The notes beneath the pieces are model-generated. The model searched no databases and was not told the DNA's origin. It was given only the letters and a program-made list of their open reading frames with translations. Below, piece after piece: positions 43,801 through 52,866 of a stretch of 64,000 bases of DNA. Within the stretch, counting starts at the first letter, position 1; every line of letters begins with the position of its first letter. Source of the stretch: Thioglobus_B sp964558405 (GTDB taxonomy: Bacteria > Pseudomonadota > Gammaproteobacteria > PS1 > Pseudothioglobaceae); NCBI GenBank assembly GCA_964558405.1, contig CAZLDG010000001.1, positions 19,777 to 83,776 of the forward strand. The letters are read 5' to 3'. The position numbers were made by a program, and so were the translations under genes.

Positions 43801-44883
43801 ATGGCGGATTTAACCCAGAATCAAGTCGAAGAAATTTTATCTGGCGTGATTGACGTACACACTGAGCAAGACATTGTTTCTTCTAATGCTGTTGAGGCAA
43901 TTAATATTGATAGTGATGCTGTTGAAATTCAAGTGGTGCTCAACTATCCAGCCAAAAGCTATCATCCAACTCTAAGCGAGAACATCACCCAAGCACTTAG
44001 CGCTGCTGGCATTAACAATGCCAAGGTGAGTATTGACACTAAGATTTCAAAATACTCCACGCAAAAAGGCGTTGAAGCCTTGCCAGAAGTGAAAAACATC
44101 ATTGCTGTTGCCTCAGGCAAAGGTGGTGTGGGTAAATCAACCACCTCAGTAAACCTAGCACTAGCCTTGCAAGCTGAAGGCGCCAAAGTGGCGATTTTAG
44201 ATGCAGATATCTACGGCCCTTCACAACCAAGAATGCTGGGTGTGAGCACACTAAAACCGGATTCATCAGGTGAAGGCAAGCTCTTACCAATTCTAGGTCA
44301 TGGTATGCAATCGATGTCAATTGGTTATTTGGTAGAAGAAGATTCGCCAATGATTTGGCGTGGTCCAATGATTACTCAAGCGCTAGAGCAAATGCTAAGA
44401 GATACACTATGGCGTGGTGTGGATTATATGATTATCGACCTGCCACCAGGCACAGGTGACACGCAATTAACGCTATCGCAAAAGATTCCAGTGAGTGGCT
44501 CAGTAATTGTGACCACACCACAAGACATCGCCCTACTAGATGCCAAGAAAGGCTTAAAGATGTTTGAGAAAGTTAACATTCCAATTCTGGGCATTGTAGA
44601 GAATATGTCTTTGCATATTTGCTCTAAGTGTGGTCATGAAGAGGCAATCTTTGGCGTTGGCGGCGGTGAGTCTATGGCCAGTGAAGCTGGGGTTAATTTC
44701 CTAGGCGCTCTACCACTAGAGATTAATATTCGTACCGATGTGGACGAAGGCACACCTACCGTGGTGAAAGACCCTGAGGGCAGAACCGCAGAAATCTATA
44801 AAGAGATTGCACGTAAAACTGCAGCTAAATTATCTCTACAAGATAAAGAGCTGGCTTCTTTCCCAAGCATTACCATCGAATAA
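43801..44883 (+). CDS. apbC: Iron-sulfur cluster carrier protein ApbC (Mrp/NBP35 family)
   Basis: ApbC is a P-loop ATPase that binds and transfers Fe-S clusters to apoproteins. The 360-residue protein has an N-terminal DUF59/MIP18-like domain (1-85), the deviant Walker A GKGGVGKST (about 104-112), DADIYGPSQPRMLG, and a CxxC cluster site in CSKCG. It shares Fe-S function with the isc operon encoded on the opposite strand downstream. An inverted repeat follows the stop. Confidence 0.95.
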   Translation: MADLTQNQVEEILSGVIDVHTEQDIVSSNAVEAINIDSDAVEIQVVLNYPAKSYHPTLSENITQALSAAGINNAKVSIDTKISKYSTQKGVEALPEVKNIIAVASGKGGVGKSTTSVNLALALQAEGAKVAILDADIYGPSQPRMLGVSTLKPDSSGEGKLLPILGHGMQSMSIGYLVEEDSPMIWRGPMITQALEQMLRDTLWRGVDYMIIDLPPGTGDTQLTLSQKIPVSGSVIVTTPQDIALLDAKKGLKMFEKVNIPILGIVENMSLHICSKCGHEEAIFGVGGGESMASEAGVNFLGALPLEINIRTDVDEGTPTVVKDPEGRTAEIYKEIARKTAAKLSLQDKELASFPSITIE

Positions 44884-44888
44884 TACAA

Positions 44889-44918
44889 TTCTCCCCATCG
44901 TCTGCACAATGGGGAGAA
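44889..44918. terminator. Inverted repeat after apbC, possible terminator
   Basis: A perfect 10-bp stem TTCTCCCCAT/ATGGGGAGAA encloses a 10-nt loop, five bases after the apbC stop. It lacks a clean T tract, so it may be a weak terminator or an mRNA-stabilising hairpin before the next gene. Confidence 0.6.
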
Positions 44919-44956
44919 TATCATTAGAATAAGTATTTTTTACGGGTCAATCCATT

Positions 44957-45382
44957 ATGAGTAGTTATTTCGAAGAGTTTCAATCGCGTTTTATCGGCAT
45001 TATGCAATTAGATGATTGTGATGTGCTGTTACAACGACTGATTGACAACCCAGATAATTGGTACTTATACGATACAGACGCTGAAGTTCCGACTCAAATG
45101 CTAGAACCAACACTATTTGCCCAGAGCATCAAACAAATCAAAACCATTCTTGATGAAGAGCATAAAGAGCGCTATTGTGGCATTGTTTATACCGATGATC
45201 TCAAACAACCAAGCTTTGTTAAAGTGTTTCACCCCAATAATCTAGGCAAGGTTTGTGGCAGCAGTGAAAACCCACCGATGCCAAAATGGCTAATCTCAAA
45301 AACTGCGCCTGAGGATGTGGTGAGTGAGTTTGGCCCTAAGGAAGAAGACCCGGGTTTTATTTCTAAACTGTTAAAACTCTAG
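44957..45382 (+). CDS. Conserved-looking hypothetical protein
   Basis: I do not recognise this 141-residue protein. It is acidic, has no signal peptide or membrane helix, and has three Cys residues (in LDDCDVLL, ERYCGIVY and GKVCGSS). The middle HPNNLGKVCGSSENPPMPKW segment looks like a conserved core. It follows apbC by 73 bp across a hairpin and ends one base from the stop of convergent ferredoxin. Both flanking genes are Fe-S genes, which is the only functional hint. Confidence 0.75.
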   Translation: MSSYFEEFQSRFIGIMQLDDCDVLLQRLIDNPDNWYLYDTDAEVPTQMLEPTLFAQSIKQIKTILDEEHKERYCGIVYTDDLKQPSFVKVFHPNNLGKVCGSSENPPMPKWLISKTAPEDVVSEFGPKEEDPGFISKLLKL

Positions 45383-45383
45383 A

Positions 45384-45722
45384 TTAGTGATTTTCTGACA
45401 CCTGGTTAATGGTGTATTTTGGAATCTCAATCACCAAGTCTTCATCACCAACCACAGCCTGACAAGAAAGCCTAGAGTCAGGATCTAAGCCCCAGGCCTT
45501 ATCCAATAAATCATCTTCAGTTTCATCAGATTCTTCAATCGAATCAAAACCTTCACGAATATACACATGACAAGTGGTGCAAGCATTAGACATCTCGCAT
45601 GCGTGCTCAATCTCCACATCATTAGCCAATAGTGCATCACAAACACTGGTGCCTGTTTGGGTTTCAATCACGATGCCTTCTGGACATAATTCCGCGTGTG
45701 GTAGTACAATAATTTGTGGCAT
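45384..45722 (-). CDS. fdx: ISC-type [2Fe-2S] ferredoxin
   Basis: Fdx supplies electrons for cluster assembly on IscU. From the ATG at 45722 the protein has 112 residues, with the adrenodoxin-like cluster cysteines in CEMSNACTTCHVY and a fourth in LSCQAVV. The chosen start has an AGGAG seven bases upstream and removes an apparent overlap with hscA given by an upstream in-frame start at 45779. It is the last gene of the isc operon; no iscX follows. Confidence 0.95.
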   Translation of the reverse strand: MPQIIVLPHAELCPEGIVIETQTGTSVCDALLANDVEIEHACEMSNACTTCHVYIREGFDSIEESDETEDDLLDKAWGLDPDSRLSCQAVVGDEDLVIEIPKYTINQVSENH

Positions 45723-45732
45723 GCTCTCTCTC

Positions 45733-47583
45733 CTAAGATTCAAACTCATCAACGCGATGACCCTGCATGGCTTTGGCAATGGTCTTATTCATACGCATTT
45801 CCACAAACTTGGCTGCGCTCGCTTCTAAGTTATCAATTTTGTCTTTAATTTGTTGTTCGTTATCGTCTCTGGCAACGGCAGATAATTCCTCTCTGGCTTT
45901 TAATATCTCATCCAGCATGTCAGCATCTAGCATCGCTTTATCTTTTTCTAAAGCCGAATCAATCGCCTCCAAGGTTCGGTCCGCCTCTACTTGCATCTCG
46001 TGTAGTTGACGTGCTTGGATATCTGCTTGTGCGTGCACAATCGAGTCTTTTAGCATTTTCTCCATTTGCTCGTCACTCAAACCATAAGAAGGTTTCACCG
46101 TAATATCGGCCTTGACCCCTGAGGTTTGCTCACTGGCACTAACCGATAATAGGCCATCGGCATCAACCTGAAACTCCACGCGAATACGCGCATTACCTGC
46201 GACCATCGGCGGAATGCCGCGCAACTCAAACTTGGCTAGAGATCGACAATCGCTCACCAGCTCACGCTCGCCTTGAAGCACATGAATCCCCATGGCAGTT
46301 TGCCCGTCTTTAAAAGTGGTGAATTCTTGGGCGCGAGTAATTGGAATGGTGGTATTGCGATGCACGACTTTTTCCACCAAACCACCCATGGTCTCTAAAC
46401 CGAGTGAGAGTGGCAGTACATCTAGTAGCAACATGTCATCGCCTGATTTATTACCAGCCAGAATATTGGCCTGAATCGCTGCACCTTTGGCTACCACTTC
46501 ATCAGGATTAATCGAGCACAATACTTCGGTGTTAAACAGCTCACCGACCATCTCGCGAACAATCGGCATACGTGTTGAACCGCCGACCATAATCACATCT
46601 TTTACCGCAGAAACATCTACCTCAGCATCACGCAAAGCACGCTTACTTAGTAACAAAGTGCGCTTTACCAAAGCCTTGGCTAGGCTATTGAATTTATCTT
46701 TGGTAATGCGATACGGTGTCTCTACGCAATCAAATTCAGCGTAATCTTGATGACTTAGGGTTTCCTTAGCAGTACGTGCAAATTGCTTAATTTTCTGCAT
46801 CTGTGTTGGATTAAGCTCATCAATACTCAACTGCTCAATACAATCCTCAATAATCAGCTGATCAAAGTCATCACCGCCCAGAGCTGAATCACCACCGGTA
46901 GAAAGCACTTTAAATACACCCTTGGAAAAACTCAGAATAGAAATATCAAAGGTACCACCACCGAGATCGTAAACCGCGTGCACACCCTCTTCACCTGACT
47001 CTAAACCATAAGCCACCGCTGCCGCAGTTGGCTCGTTAAGCAGCCTTAATACCTTGAGTCCAGCCAAGGTGGCTGCATCTTTGGTAGCCTGACGTTGAGC
47101 ATCGTTAAAATAAGCCGGTACAGTAATAACCGCGCCACTGAGCTCACCACCGAGTGAATCTTCAGCTCTTTGTTTGAGTGAAGAGAGAATGCTCGAGGAA
47201 ATCTCCACCGCAGAAAGATCACCCATCGCAGTATGAAACAGCACATTATTCAGATTCTCAACCAATTGGTATGGACAATTCTTAAAACTTTTGGCCTCTT
47301 GATAACTTAAGCCCATAAAGCGCTTAACCGAGACAATGGTATTGGTCGGATCAGTTTTGGCATAAGGACAAGCCTCACAACCTACGGTTAATTTGTTGTC
47401 TTTGCCACAATGCACGACCGAAGGTAGGATAGCCTCATCATTCTCATCAGTCAGTACCGTGCTTTTACCGCTTTTAACCGCAGCCACCAAAGAATTGGTG
47501 GTACCCAAATCAATACCTACCGCCAGCTTATGCTGATGCGGGGCTTGTGATTGTCCGGGTTCTGCGATCTGTAATAAGGCCAT
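45733..47583 (-). CDS. hscA: Fe-S chaperone HscA (Hsp70 family)
   Basis: HscA is the specialised Hsp70 that drives cluster release from IscU. The 616-residue protein has VGIDLGTTNSLVA (phosphate 1), YDLGGGTFDIS (phosphate 2) and a C-terminal substrate-binding domain. Length and neighbours identify it as HscA rather than DnaK. Its expected ligand, the LPPVK motif, is present in the IscU encoded here. Confidence 0.97.
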   Translation of the reverse strand: MALLQIAEPGQSQAPHQHKLAVGIDLGTTNSLVAAVKSGKSTVLTDENDEAILPSVVHCGKDNKLTVGCEACPYAKTDPTNTIVSVKRFMGLSYQEAKSFKNCPYQLVENLNNVLFHTAMGDLSAVEISSSILSSLKQRAEDSLGGELSGAVITVPAYFNDAQRQATKDAATLAGLKVLRLLNEPTAAAVAYGLESGEEGVHAVYDLGGGTFDISILSFSKGVFKVLSTGGDSALGGDDFDQLIIEDCIEQLSIDELNPTQMQKIKQFARTAKETLSHQDYAEFDCVETPYRITKDKFNSLAKALVKRTLLLSKRALRDAEVDVSAVKDVIMVGGSTRMPIVREMVGELFNTEVLCSINPDEVVAKGAAIQANILAGNKSGDDMLLLDVLPLSLGLETMGGLVEKVVHRNTTIPITRAQEFTTFKDGQTAMGIHVLQGERELVSDCRSLAKFELRGIPPMVAGNARIRVEFQVDADGLLSVSASEQTSGVKADITVKPSYGLSDEQMEKMLKDSIVHAQADIQARQLHEMQVEADRTLEAIDSALEKDKAMLDADMLDEILKAREELSAVARDDNEQQIKDKIDNLEASAAKFVEMRMNKTIAKAMQGHRVDEFES

Positions 47584-47589
47584 AATCTC

Positions 47590-48102
47590 TTATAAAAATT
47601 CATCCATCAGCGCTTGAGCCTGGGTATTGAGTTGTGTGTAGAACTTTAACTCTCTAACCAGATTCTTAATCTCTACCATTTCACCCGTGGCAAACAAGGC
47701 GCTTATTTGGCTGATATTATCCTTGATTTTCACGCCGATATTCTCAATGAAATCATCCAATGCCAATTCATCAGCCTCAGCTTGAATTGCCTCTAGGGAT
47801 TCTCTGAGTTCGATTTGCGCCATGAGAAAACCCACATCCATCTTCGTGTCTTTTTCATCAAAGGCTTGAATGTTGTTAAGCTCTAGTAGATAGGTGGCAC
47901 GATTCAGCGGATCTTTTAACGTATCAAAAGCGCTATTAATCAGTGAGGTATTTTGCACGGCTTGGAGTTGCGATTTCTCATCCTCGTTGGCAAATTTATC
48001 CGGATGATATTGAGCAATTTGCGCCTGGTAACTGGCCTCTAGTTGTTGCGCATCGATATCAAACTCTGGCATCAATGCAAACAGCTGAAAGTAGTTTTGC
48101 AT
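47590..48102 (-). CDS. hscB: Co-chaperone HscB
   Basis: HscB is the J-domain partner of HscA and delivers IscU to it. The 170-residue protein has an N-terminal J domain with the HPD motif in YHPDKF (about residue 34) and a C-terminal three-helix IscU-binding domain. It precedes hscA by six bases. Confidence 0.95.
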   Translation of the reverse strand: MQNYFQLFALMPEFDIDAQQLEASYQAQIAQYHPDKFANEDEKSQLQAVQNTSLINSAFDTLKDPLNRATYLLELNNIQAFDEKDTKMDVGFLMAQIELRESLEAIQAEADELALDDFIENIGVKIKDNISQISALFATGEMVEIKNLVRELKFYTQLNTQAQALMDEFL

Positions 48103-48111
48103 GATGGGTAT

Positions 48112-48435
48112 TTAAACAGTGAAAGATTCGCCACAGCCGCATTCAGCCTTGGCATTTGGATTGTTAAATTCAAAGCCTTCGTTTAGCCCTTCTTTAACAA
48201 AATCCACCTCGGTACCATCAAGATAAATCAGACTCTTGGCATCGACAATAACCCTAACCCCATGATCCTCAAAGGTAGTGTCGTCCTCATTGACCTCATC
48301 CACAAACTCAATGTTATAACCCAGTCCTGAACAACCCGTGGTTTGTACTGCTAAACGAATACCAATACCCGAGCCACGATTGTTGAGAAAATCAACAATA
48401 CGATCAGCAGCAACTTGAGTTAGGGTAACAGCCAT
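48112..48435 (-). CDS. iscA: IscA, A-type Fe-S carrier
   Basis: IscA carries iron or clusters to targets. The 107-residue protein has the three conserved cysteines: one in TGCSGLGY and two in ECGCGESF. ErpA is the main alternative, but its place between iscU and hscB fixes it as IscA. Confidence 0.95.
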   Translation of the reverse strand: MAVTLTQVAADRIVDFLNNRGSGIGIRLAVQTTGCSGLGYNIEFVDEVNEDDTTFEDHGVRVIVDAKSLIYLDGTEVDFVKEGLNEGFEFNNPNAKAECGCGESFTV

Positions 48436-48443
48436 TAAACTTA

Positions 48444-48821
48444 TTATGCTTTGTTTTTAATGTCTTCAATTGCGGCTTTAATTGCGTCTTCAGCCAAAAC
48501 TGAGCAATGCACTTTAACCGGTGGCAAGGCTAACTCTTCTGCAATGTCTGAATTCTTAATCTGCGCTGCTTCTTCTAAGGTTTTACCCTTAACCCATTCG
48601 GTTAATAGTGAGCTCGAAGCAATGGCTGAGCCACAGCCGTAAGTCTTAAACTTGGCCTGTTCAATGACACCGTCATCATCAACTTGAATTTGCAAGCGCA
48701 TTACATCGCCACACGCAGGAGCACCAACCATACCGGTACCAACATTTTTAGCATCTTTATCTAACACCCCCACGTTACGAGGATTTTCATAATGATCCAT
48801 TACTTTATCGCCATATGCCAT
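48444..48821 (-). CDS. iscU: IscU Fe-S cluster scaffold
   Basis: IscU is the scaffold on which clusters are built. The 125-residue protein has cluster cysteines in PACGDV, YGCGSA and VHCSVL, and the HscA-recognition motif LPPVK just before the third Cys. Confidence 0.98.
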   Translation of the reverse strand: MAYGDKVMDHYENPRNVGVLDKDAKNVGTGMVGAPACGDVMRLQIQVDDDGVIEQAKFKTYGCGSAIASSSLLTEWVKGKTLEEAAQIKNSDIAEELALPPVKVHCSVLAEDAIKAAIEDIKNKA

Positions 48822-48852
48822 CTCTATTCTCCTATTTGCGTTTTATTCTATA

Positions 48853-50067
48853 TTAATGTGCCGACCACTGGACTGTTGAGAGATCAATACCCTCTTTATA
48901 CATATCCCATAGTGGTGATAATGCTCTAAGTTTTTCCACTTTGGCGCGTACCAATTCAATGGCTTCATCCACGTCTTTTTCACTGGTGTAACGACCAATA
49001 CTAAAGCGAATCGAAGAGTGTGCCAACTCATCACTTAAGCCTAATGCTCTCAGTACATAAGAAGGCTCCAGTGAAGCTGAAGTACAAGCCGAACCTGAAG
49101 ACACAGCAATATCACTAATGGCCATCATTAATGACTCACCTTCCACGTAGTTAAAGCTAATGTTTAGATTGCCCGGAATACGCTGATCCAAGTCACCATT
49201 AACCACCACTTCTTCCATATCAGCAAAACCGGCTAATAATCGATCACGTAGTACAGTGATGCGCTTATTCTCTGCTTCCATCTCGTCTTTGGCAATGGCA
49301 AAAGCCGCACCCATACCAACGATTTGATGCGTGGCCAATGTGCCCGAGCGCATACCACGCTCATGACCACCGCCATGCATTTGTGCCTCGAGTCGAACGC
49401 GAGGCTTACGACGCACATAGAGTGCACCCATGCCCTTAGGACCATAAATCTTATGTGCTGAGAAACTCATTAGATCTACTGGCAACGTAGAGAGATCAAT
49501 TGCAACCTTACCCGCAGATTGTGCTGCATCCACATGGAAAAATACCTTGTGCTCACGACAAATATTACCAATGGCTTCAATGTCTTGAATCACACCAATC
49601 TCGTTATTTACGTGCATAACCGAGACCAAGATAGTGTCTTCGCGAATCGCTGCTTTTAAAACATTCAAATCTAAAATGCCGTTAGACATTGGATCTAAGT
49701 AAGTGACCTCATAACCTTCTCTTTCTAGCTGACGACAGGTATCAAGTACCGCCTTATGTTCGGTCTTTAGCGTAATAATATGATTGCCTTTTTTCTTATA
49801 AAAATGCGCAATACCTTTAATAGCCAGGTTATCTGACTCGGTTGCACCTGAGGTCCAAACAATCTCTTTGGGATCAGCACCTACCAAATCTGCTACTTGT
49901 GCTCTTGCCTTAGTAACCGCTTCATCTGCTTGCCAACCATAATAATGTGAACGTGAGGCTGGATTACCAAAATCACCTTCCATGGTTAGGTATTTCATCA
50001 TTTCTTTGGCTACACGCTCATCAACAGGTGTAGTAGCCGAATAGTCCATATACGTTGGAATTGACAT
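48853..50067 (-). CDS. iscS: Cysteine desulfurase IscS
   Basis: IscS takes sulfur from cysteine for Fe-S clusters and for thio-modification of tRNA (for example through TtcA, encoded at 52 kb). The 404-residue PLP enzyme has the PLP-binding Lys in SFSAHKIYGPKG and the catalytic Cys in SSGSACTSASLEPS. Length matches group I desulfurases. Confidence 0.98.
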   Translation of the reverse strand: MSIPTYMDYSATTPVDERVAKEMMKYLTMEGDFGNPASRSHYYGWQADEAVTKARAQVADLVGADPKEIVWTSGATESDNLAIKGIAHFYKKKGNHIITLKTEHKAVLDTCRQLEREGYEVTYLDPMSNGILDLNVLKAAIREDTILVSVMHVNNEIGVIQDIEAIGNICREHKVFFHVDAAQSAGKVAIDLSTLPVDLMSFSAHKIYGPKGMGALYVRRKPRVRLEAQMHGGGHERGMRSGTLATHQIVGMGAAFAIAKDEMEAENKRITVLRDRLLAGFADMEEVVVNGDLDQRIPGNLNISFNYVEGESLMMAISDIAVSSGSACTSASLEPSYVLRALGLSDELAHSSIRFSIGRYTSEKDVDEAIELVRAKVEKLRALSPLWDMYKEGIDLSTVQWSAH

Positions 50068-50084
50068 TAAATTTGTCCTTGTAA

Positions 50085-50498
50085 TTAGTTGTTTAAATTA
50101 TGCTCGTCAATAATCATTTGCAGGGTTTTACTGCTTAGAAAATTTCTAATTTGATCACTTACATCACACCAAAGCTGATGTGAAATACAACGTCTGCCAT
50201 TTTGACAGCCTGTTGAGCCCTTACAGCGACGCAAATCAATATTCTCATCTACGGCTTCCACAATTTGTGTCAGAGTAATATCCTTGGCTGCTGCATCTAG
50301 CAGATAACCACCACCAGGTCCACGCACACTTTTGACCAAGTCCGCACGTCTTAATTTGGCAAACAGTTGCTCAAGATAAGACAAAGAAATATTTTGTCGT
50401 TGCGAGATAATGTCCAGGGTAATTGGCTTGCCAGTATCGTTGCTAGCCAAGTCCAACATTGCAGTTACGGCATAACGCCCTTTGGTTGTCAGTTGCAT
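50085..50498 (-). CDS. iscR: Fe-S-sensing transcriptional regulator IscR
   Basis: IscR is an Rrf2-family repressor that binds a [2Fe-2S] cluster and controls isc expression. The 137-residue protein has an N-terminal winged helix and the cluster cysteines in CKGSTGCQNGRRC, followed by the conserved His in ISHQLW. It leads the isc operon behind a good promoter. Ribosome binding site AGGA is present. Confidence 0.97.
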   Translation of the reverse strand: MQLTTKGRYAVTAMLDLASNDTGKPITLDIISQRQNISLSYLEQLFAKLRRADLVKSVRGPGGGYLLDAAAKDITLTQIVEAVDENIDLRRCKGSTGCQNGRRCISHQLWCDVSDQIRNFLSSKTLQMIIDEHNLNN

Positions 50499-50528
50499 AG
50501 TTAATCCTAGTTTGTATAACTGTATATC

Positions 50529-50558
50529 ATTATACGGTTAACCTAGTTATTTAGTCAA
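50529..50558 (-). promoter_or_regulatory. isc operon promoter with possible IscR site
   Basis: On the minus strand TTGACT (50553-50558), an 18-bp spacer and a perfect TATAAT (50529-50534) precede the iscR ATG by 30 nt. The sequence from the -35 inward (CTTGACTAAATAACTAGG) partly resembles the type 1 IscR half-site, which would place the repressor over the -35. The second half-site is imperfect. Confidence 0.65.
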
Positions 50559-50582
50559 GCAAAAAACCTTAATTGTTAAAGG

Positions 50583-51284
50583 TTATTTACTTTCAATCTC
50601 TAGGTCATCAACCGAGCGCTCATCCACCTCGTCTTTTAGGTTCAGCTCTTGGGAGACTTTATGCAGCTGTGAATCCACATCATGCAAGTGTTCAAGGATG
50701 GAATTAATAGCCTTAACCGTTGGATCATCCGCACCACCACCCGTTGCATAAGCATCGAACTTATCACTCTTGGTTTGTTTATCTTTAAGCACACGTCCTG
50801 GCACGCCAACCACCGTTTTACCCGGCTCAATAGATTTCACCACCACCGAATTAGAGCCCACTCTTACACCCTCACTTAGCGTGATTGGCCCTAAAATCTT
50901 AGCGCCCGCACCAATCACCACATTGTTCTCTAAGGTTGGGTGGCGCTTACCTTTTTCCCAAGAAGTACCACCCAGAGTCACGCCATGATACAAAGTACAA
51001 TCATCGCCAATCTCAGCAGTTTCACCAATCACCACGCCCATGCCGTGATCAATAAAAAAGCGTCTGCCAATCTTAGCACCTGGATGAATTTCAATACCGG
51101 TCAACCAGCGCGCCAGCATCATAATAAAACGTGAGAGCCATTTAAGTTTTAACAGCCACAAGCGGTGCGCCAGGCGATAAAACATCATGACCTGTACGCC
51201 TGAGTAGCAAGTGATAATTTCAAAAGTGTTTCTGGCAGCAGGATCGCGATCAAAAACGCTTTGAATGTCTTCGATAAATTTCAT
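50583..51284 (-). CDS. cysE: Serine O-acetyltransferase CysE
   Basis: CysE makes O-acetylserine, the precursor of cysteine. The 233-residue protein has a helical N-terminal region, a hexapeptide-repeat beta-helix (about 65-170) with catalytic residues in DHGMGVVIGE and YHGVTLGG, and a charged C-terminal extension. It is the last gene of the run starting at lysC and lies upstream of iscR, supplying the cysteine that IscS uses. A similar cysE-isc linkage is known in Azotobacter. Confidence 0.95.
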   Translation of the reverse strand: MKFIEDIQSVFDRDPAARNTFEIITCYSGVQVMMFYRLAHRLWLLKLKWLSRFIMMLARWLTGIEIHPGAKIGRRFFIDHGMGVVIGETAEIGDDCTLYHGVTLGGTSWEKGKRHPTLENNVVIGAGAKILGPITLSEGVRVGSNSVVVKSIEPGKTVVGVPGRVLKDKQTKSDKFDAYATGGGADDPTVKAINSILEHLHDVDSQLHKVSQELNLKDEVDERSVDDLEIESK

Positions 51285-51296
51285 GGCGTTATTATA

Positions 51297-52136
51297 TCAG
51301 TAATCAACGATATACTTAAAGCGCTTATAGTTCCACATATATTGCTCAGGACAGCTGCGTACCAACTCCTCAATAGCCTTGTTCATCAGTGTCAGATCAT
51401 CAACCAACTCAGCAGAGTCAGAGAGAATATTCACCGGCTGCAGGTTTAGTTCAAAGCCCCGACCCTTGTCTAGGCGCTTAGCCCAGGTTAGCAGTACTTG
51501 TGCATCATTTTTTCGAGCTAATTTAGCCAACAAGGTCATGGTATAGGCATCTTGAGAGAAAAACGGGGCAATAACACCACTATCCACACCGGGAAACTGA
51601 TCAGGTAAGATGCCCAAAGCCTGCTGTTTAGACAAGGCTCTTTGCAGCTTAATCACGCCTTTTTTATCAGCACTGGCCATTGATAAATCACCTTGTTGGC
51701 GCTTGGAGAATAACAAACGCTCTTGCGTGCTACTACGCAGTGGCTTGTATAAAAATGTCACTGGCTTGGTGAGTGAGATAACTCGCCCGGTAATCTCCCA
51801 ACAGCCAAAATGTGGCACCAATAAAATCGTTGGCTTGTCACTCTCTAATAACTCCATACCCCGGGTTGACACCACGTCACGCTGATTCTCTTTAAAGCTG
51901 TGATACCAAATATAGCTAGATTCCGTGAGGGACTTCCCCGCCTCAATCAGAGATTTTCGCACCAGCCCTTGTTGCTGCTCAGCATTTAACTCAGGAAAGC
52001 ATAGCGTGATATTTTTCTCGCTAACACGTCTGGATTCACTACGCGTTACAAACAACAATCGACCAATTAAAGCGCCTAATAGATGATTAAGGCGTAGTGG
52101 TAAGATGGAGAAAAATCTTAGTAATAACTTAATCAT
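51297..52136 (-). CDS. LpxL/HtrB-family lipid A late acyltransferase
   Basis: This enzyme family adds a secondary acyl chain to Kdo2-lipid IVA at the inner membrane. The 279-residue protein has an N-terminal membrane segment and the HX4E catalytic motif in PHFGCWE (about residues 109-115). LpxL and LpxM cannot be told apart from sequence alone. It complements LpxA and LpxD encoded at 26-28 kb. It overlaps ttcA by eight bases. Confidence 0.88.
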   Translation of the reverse strand: MIKLLLRFFSILPLRLNHLLGALIGRLLFVTRSESRRVSEKNITLCFPELNAEQQQGLVRKSLIEAGKSLTESSYIWYHSFKENQRDVVSTRGMELLESDKPTILLVPHFGCWEITGRVISLTKPVTFLYKPLRSSTQERLLFSKRQQGDLSMASADKKGVIKLQRALSKQQALGILPDQFPGVDSGVIAPFFSQDAYTMTLLAKLARKNDAQVLLTWAKRLDKGRGFELNLQPVNILSDSAELVDDLTLMNKAIEELVRSCPEQYMWNYKRFKYIVDY

Positions 52137-52866
52137 TAACCTCGTCCAACATCGGTTTCATAGCGCTGAGCAAGTTCTTGTATAAATTCGGCGTACGCTG
52201 CTCTTCACTTAATAACCACTGCTTAAAATGCTCACGCTCAGTAGGCATGGAAAAACAAGCCGGACAAGAATCGGCAATTACCGGTAGTTTGAGCTCCTGA
52301 GCAAAACTGGCCAATTGTCTTTCACGCACATAAACCGAGGGGCGAATAATGCGAATGTCTTTGGCGTCATTAACATAGTGTGCTTTCATGGTTTGAATCT
52401 TGCCATTATGACACATGGACATCATCAGCGATTCTGCCAAATCGTCCAAGTGTTGGCCTAGGGCTAAGACATTGTAGTTTTCACGCCTGGCCACTTGATA
52501 CATCAGCCCACGCTTAATTCGAGCACAAAATGAGCAATAAGAATCGCCCTTCATACTCTGCTTGGCCTGCTCCATAATTGGAAACTCTTCAAAGAAATAA
52601 GGTGTTTCAAACCTTTGAAAAAAACTCTCCAAGGCTTGTGGCTCAAAGCCCTCAACTTCTGGGTCAATGGTCACCACGCCCAGATCAAAGTTAATGGGTG
52701 CATGGCGTTGAAAATGACGCAGAATATGAAACAAACTCAAAGAATCTTTGCCACCTGAGACTGCCAATAACACGCGATCTCCATCTCTGATCATAGAGAA
52801 ATCGGCAATGGCTCGCCCTACTGGCTTAACCAAGAGTTTGGGTATTTTTATGCGTTGTAGAACCAT
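52129..52866 (-). CDS. ttcA: tRNA 2-thiocytidine synthetase TtcA-like protein
   Basis: TtcA thiolates C32 of some tRNAs using an Fe-S cluster and IscS-derived sulfur. From the ATG at 52866 the protein has 245 residues. It has the PP-loop motif SGGKDS and two cysteine pairs (CSFC and CPAC) in the usual places; the length is shorter than the E. coli enzyme (311). An upstream in-frame start at 52923 would lie deep inside the M61 gene, whose end it already overlaps by 19 bases. Confidence 0.88.
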   Translation of the reverse strand: MVLQRIKIPKLLVKPVGRAIADFSMIRDGDRVLLAVSGGKDSLSLFHILRHFQRHAPINFDLGVVTIDPEVEGFEPQALESFFQRFETPYFFEEFPIMEQAKQSMKGDSYCSFCARIKRGLMYQVARRENYNVLALGQHLDDLAESLMMSMCHNGKIQTMKAHYVNDAKDIRIIRPSVYVRERQLASFAQELKLPVIADSCPACFSMPTEREHFKQWLLSEEQRTPNLYKNLLSAMKPMLDEVND

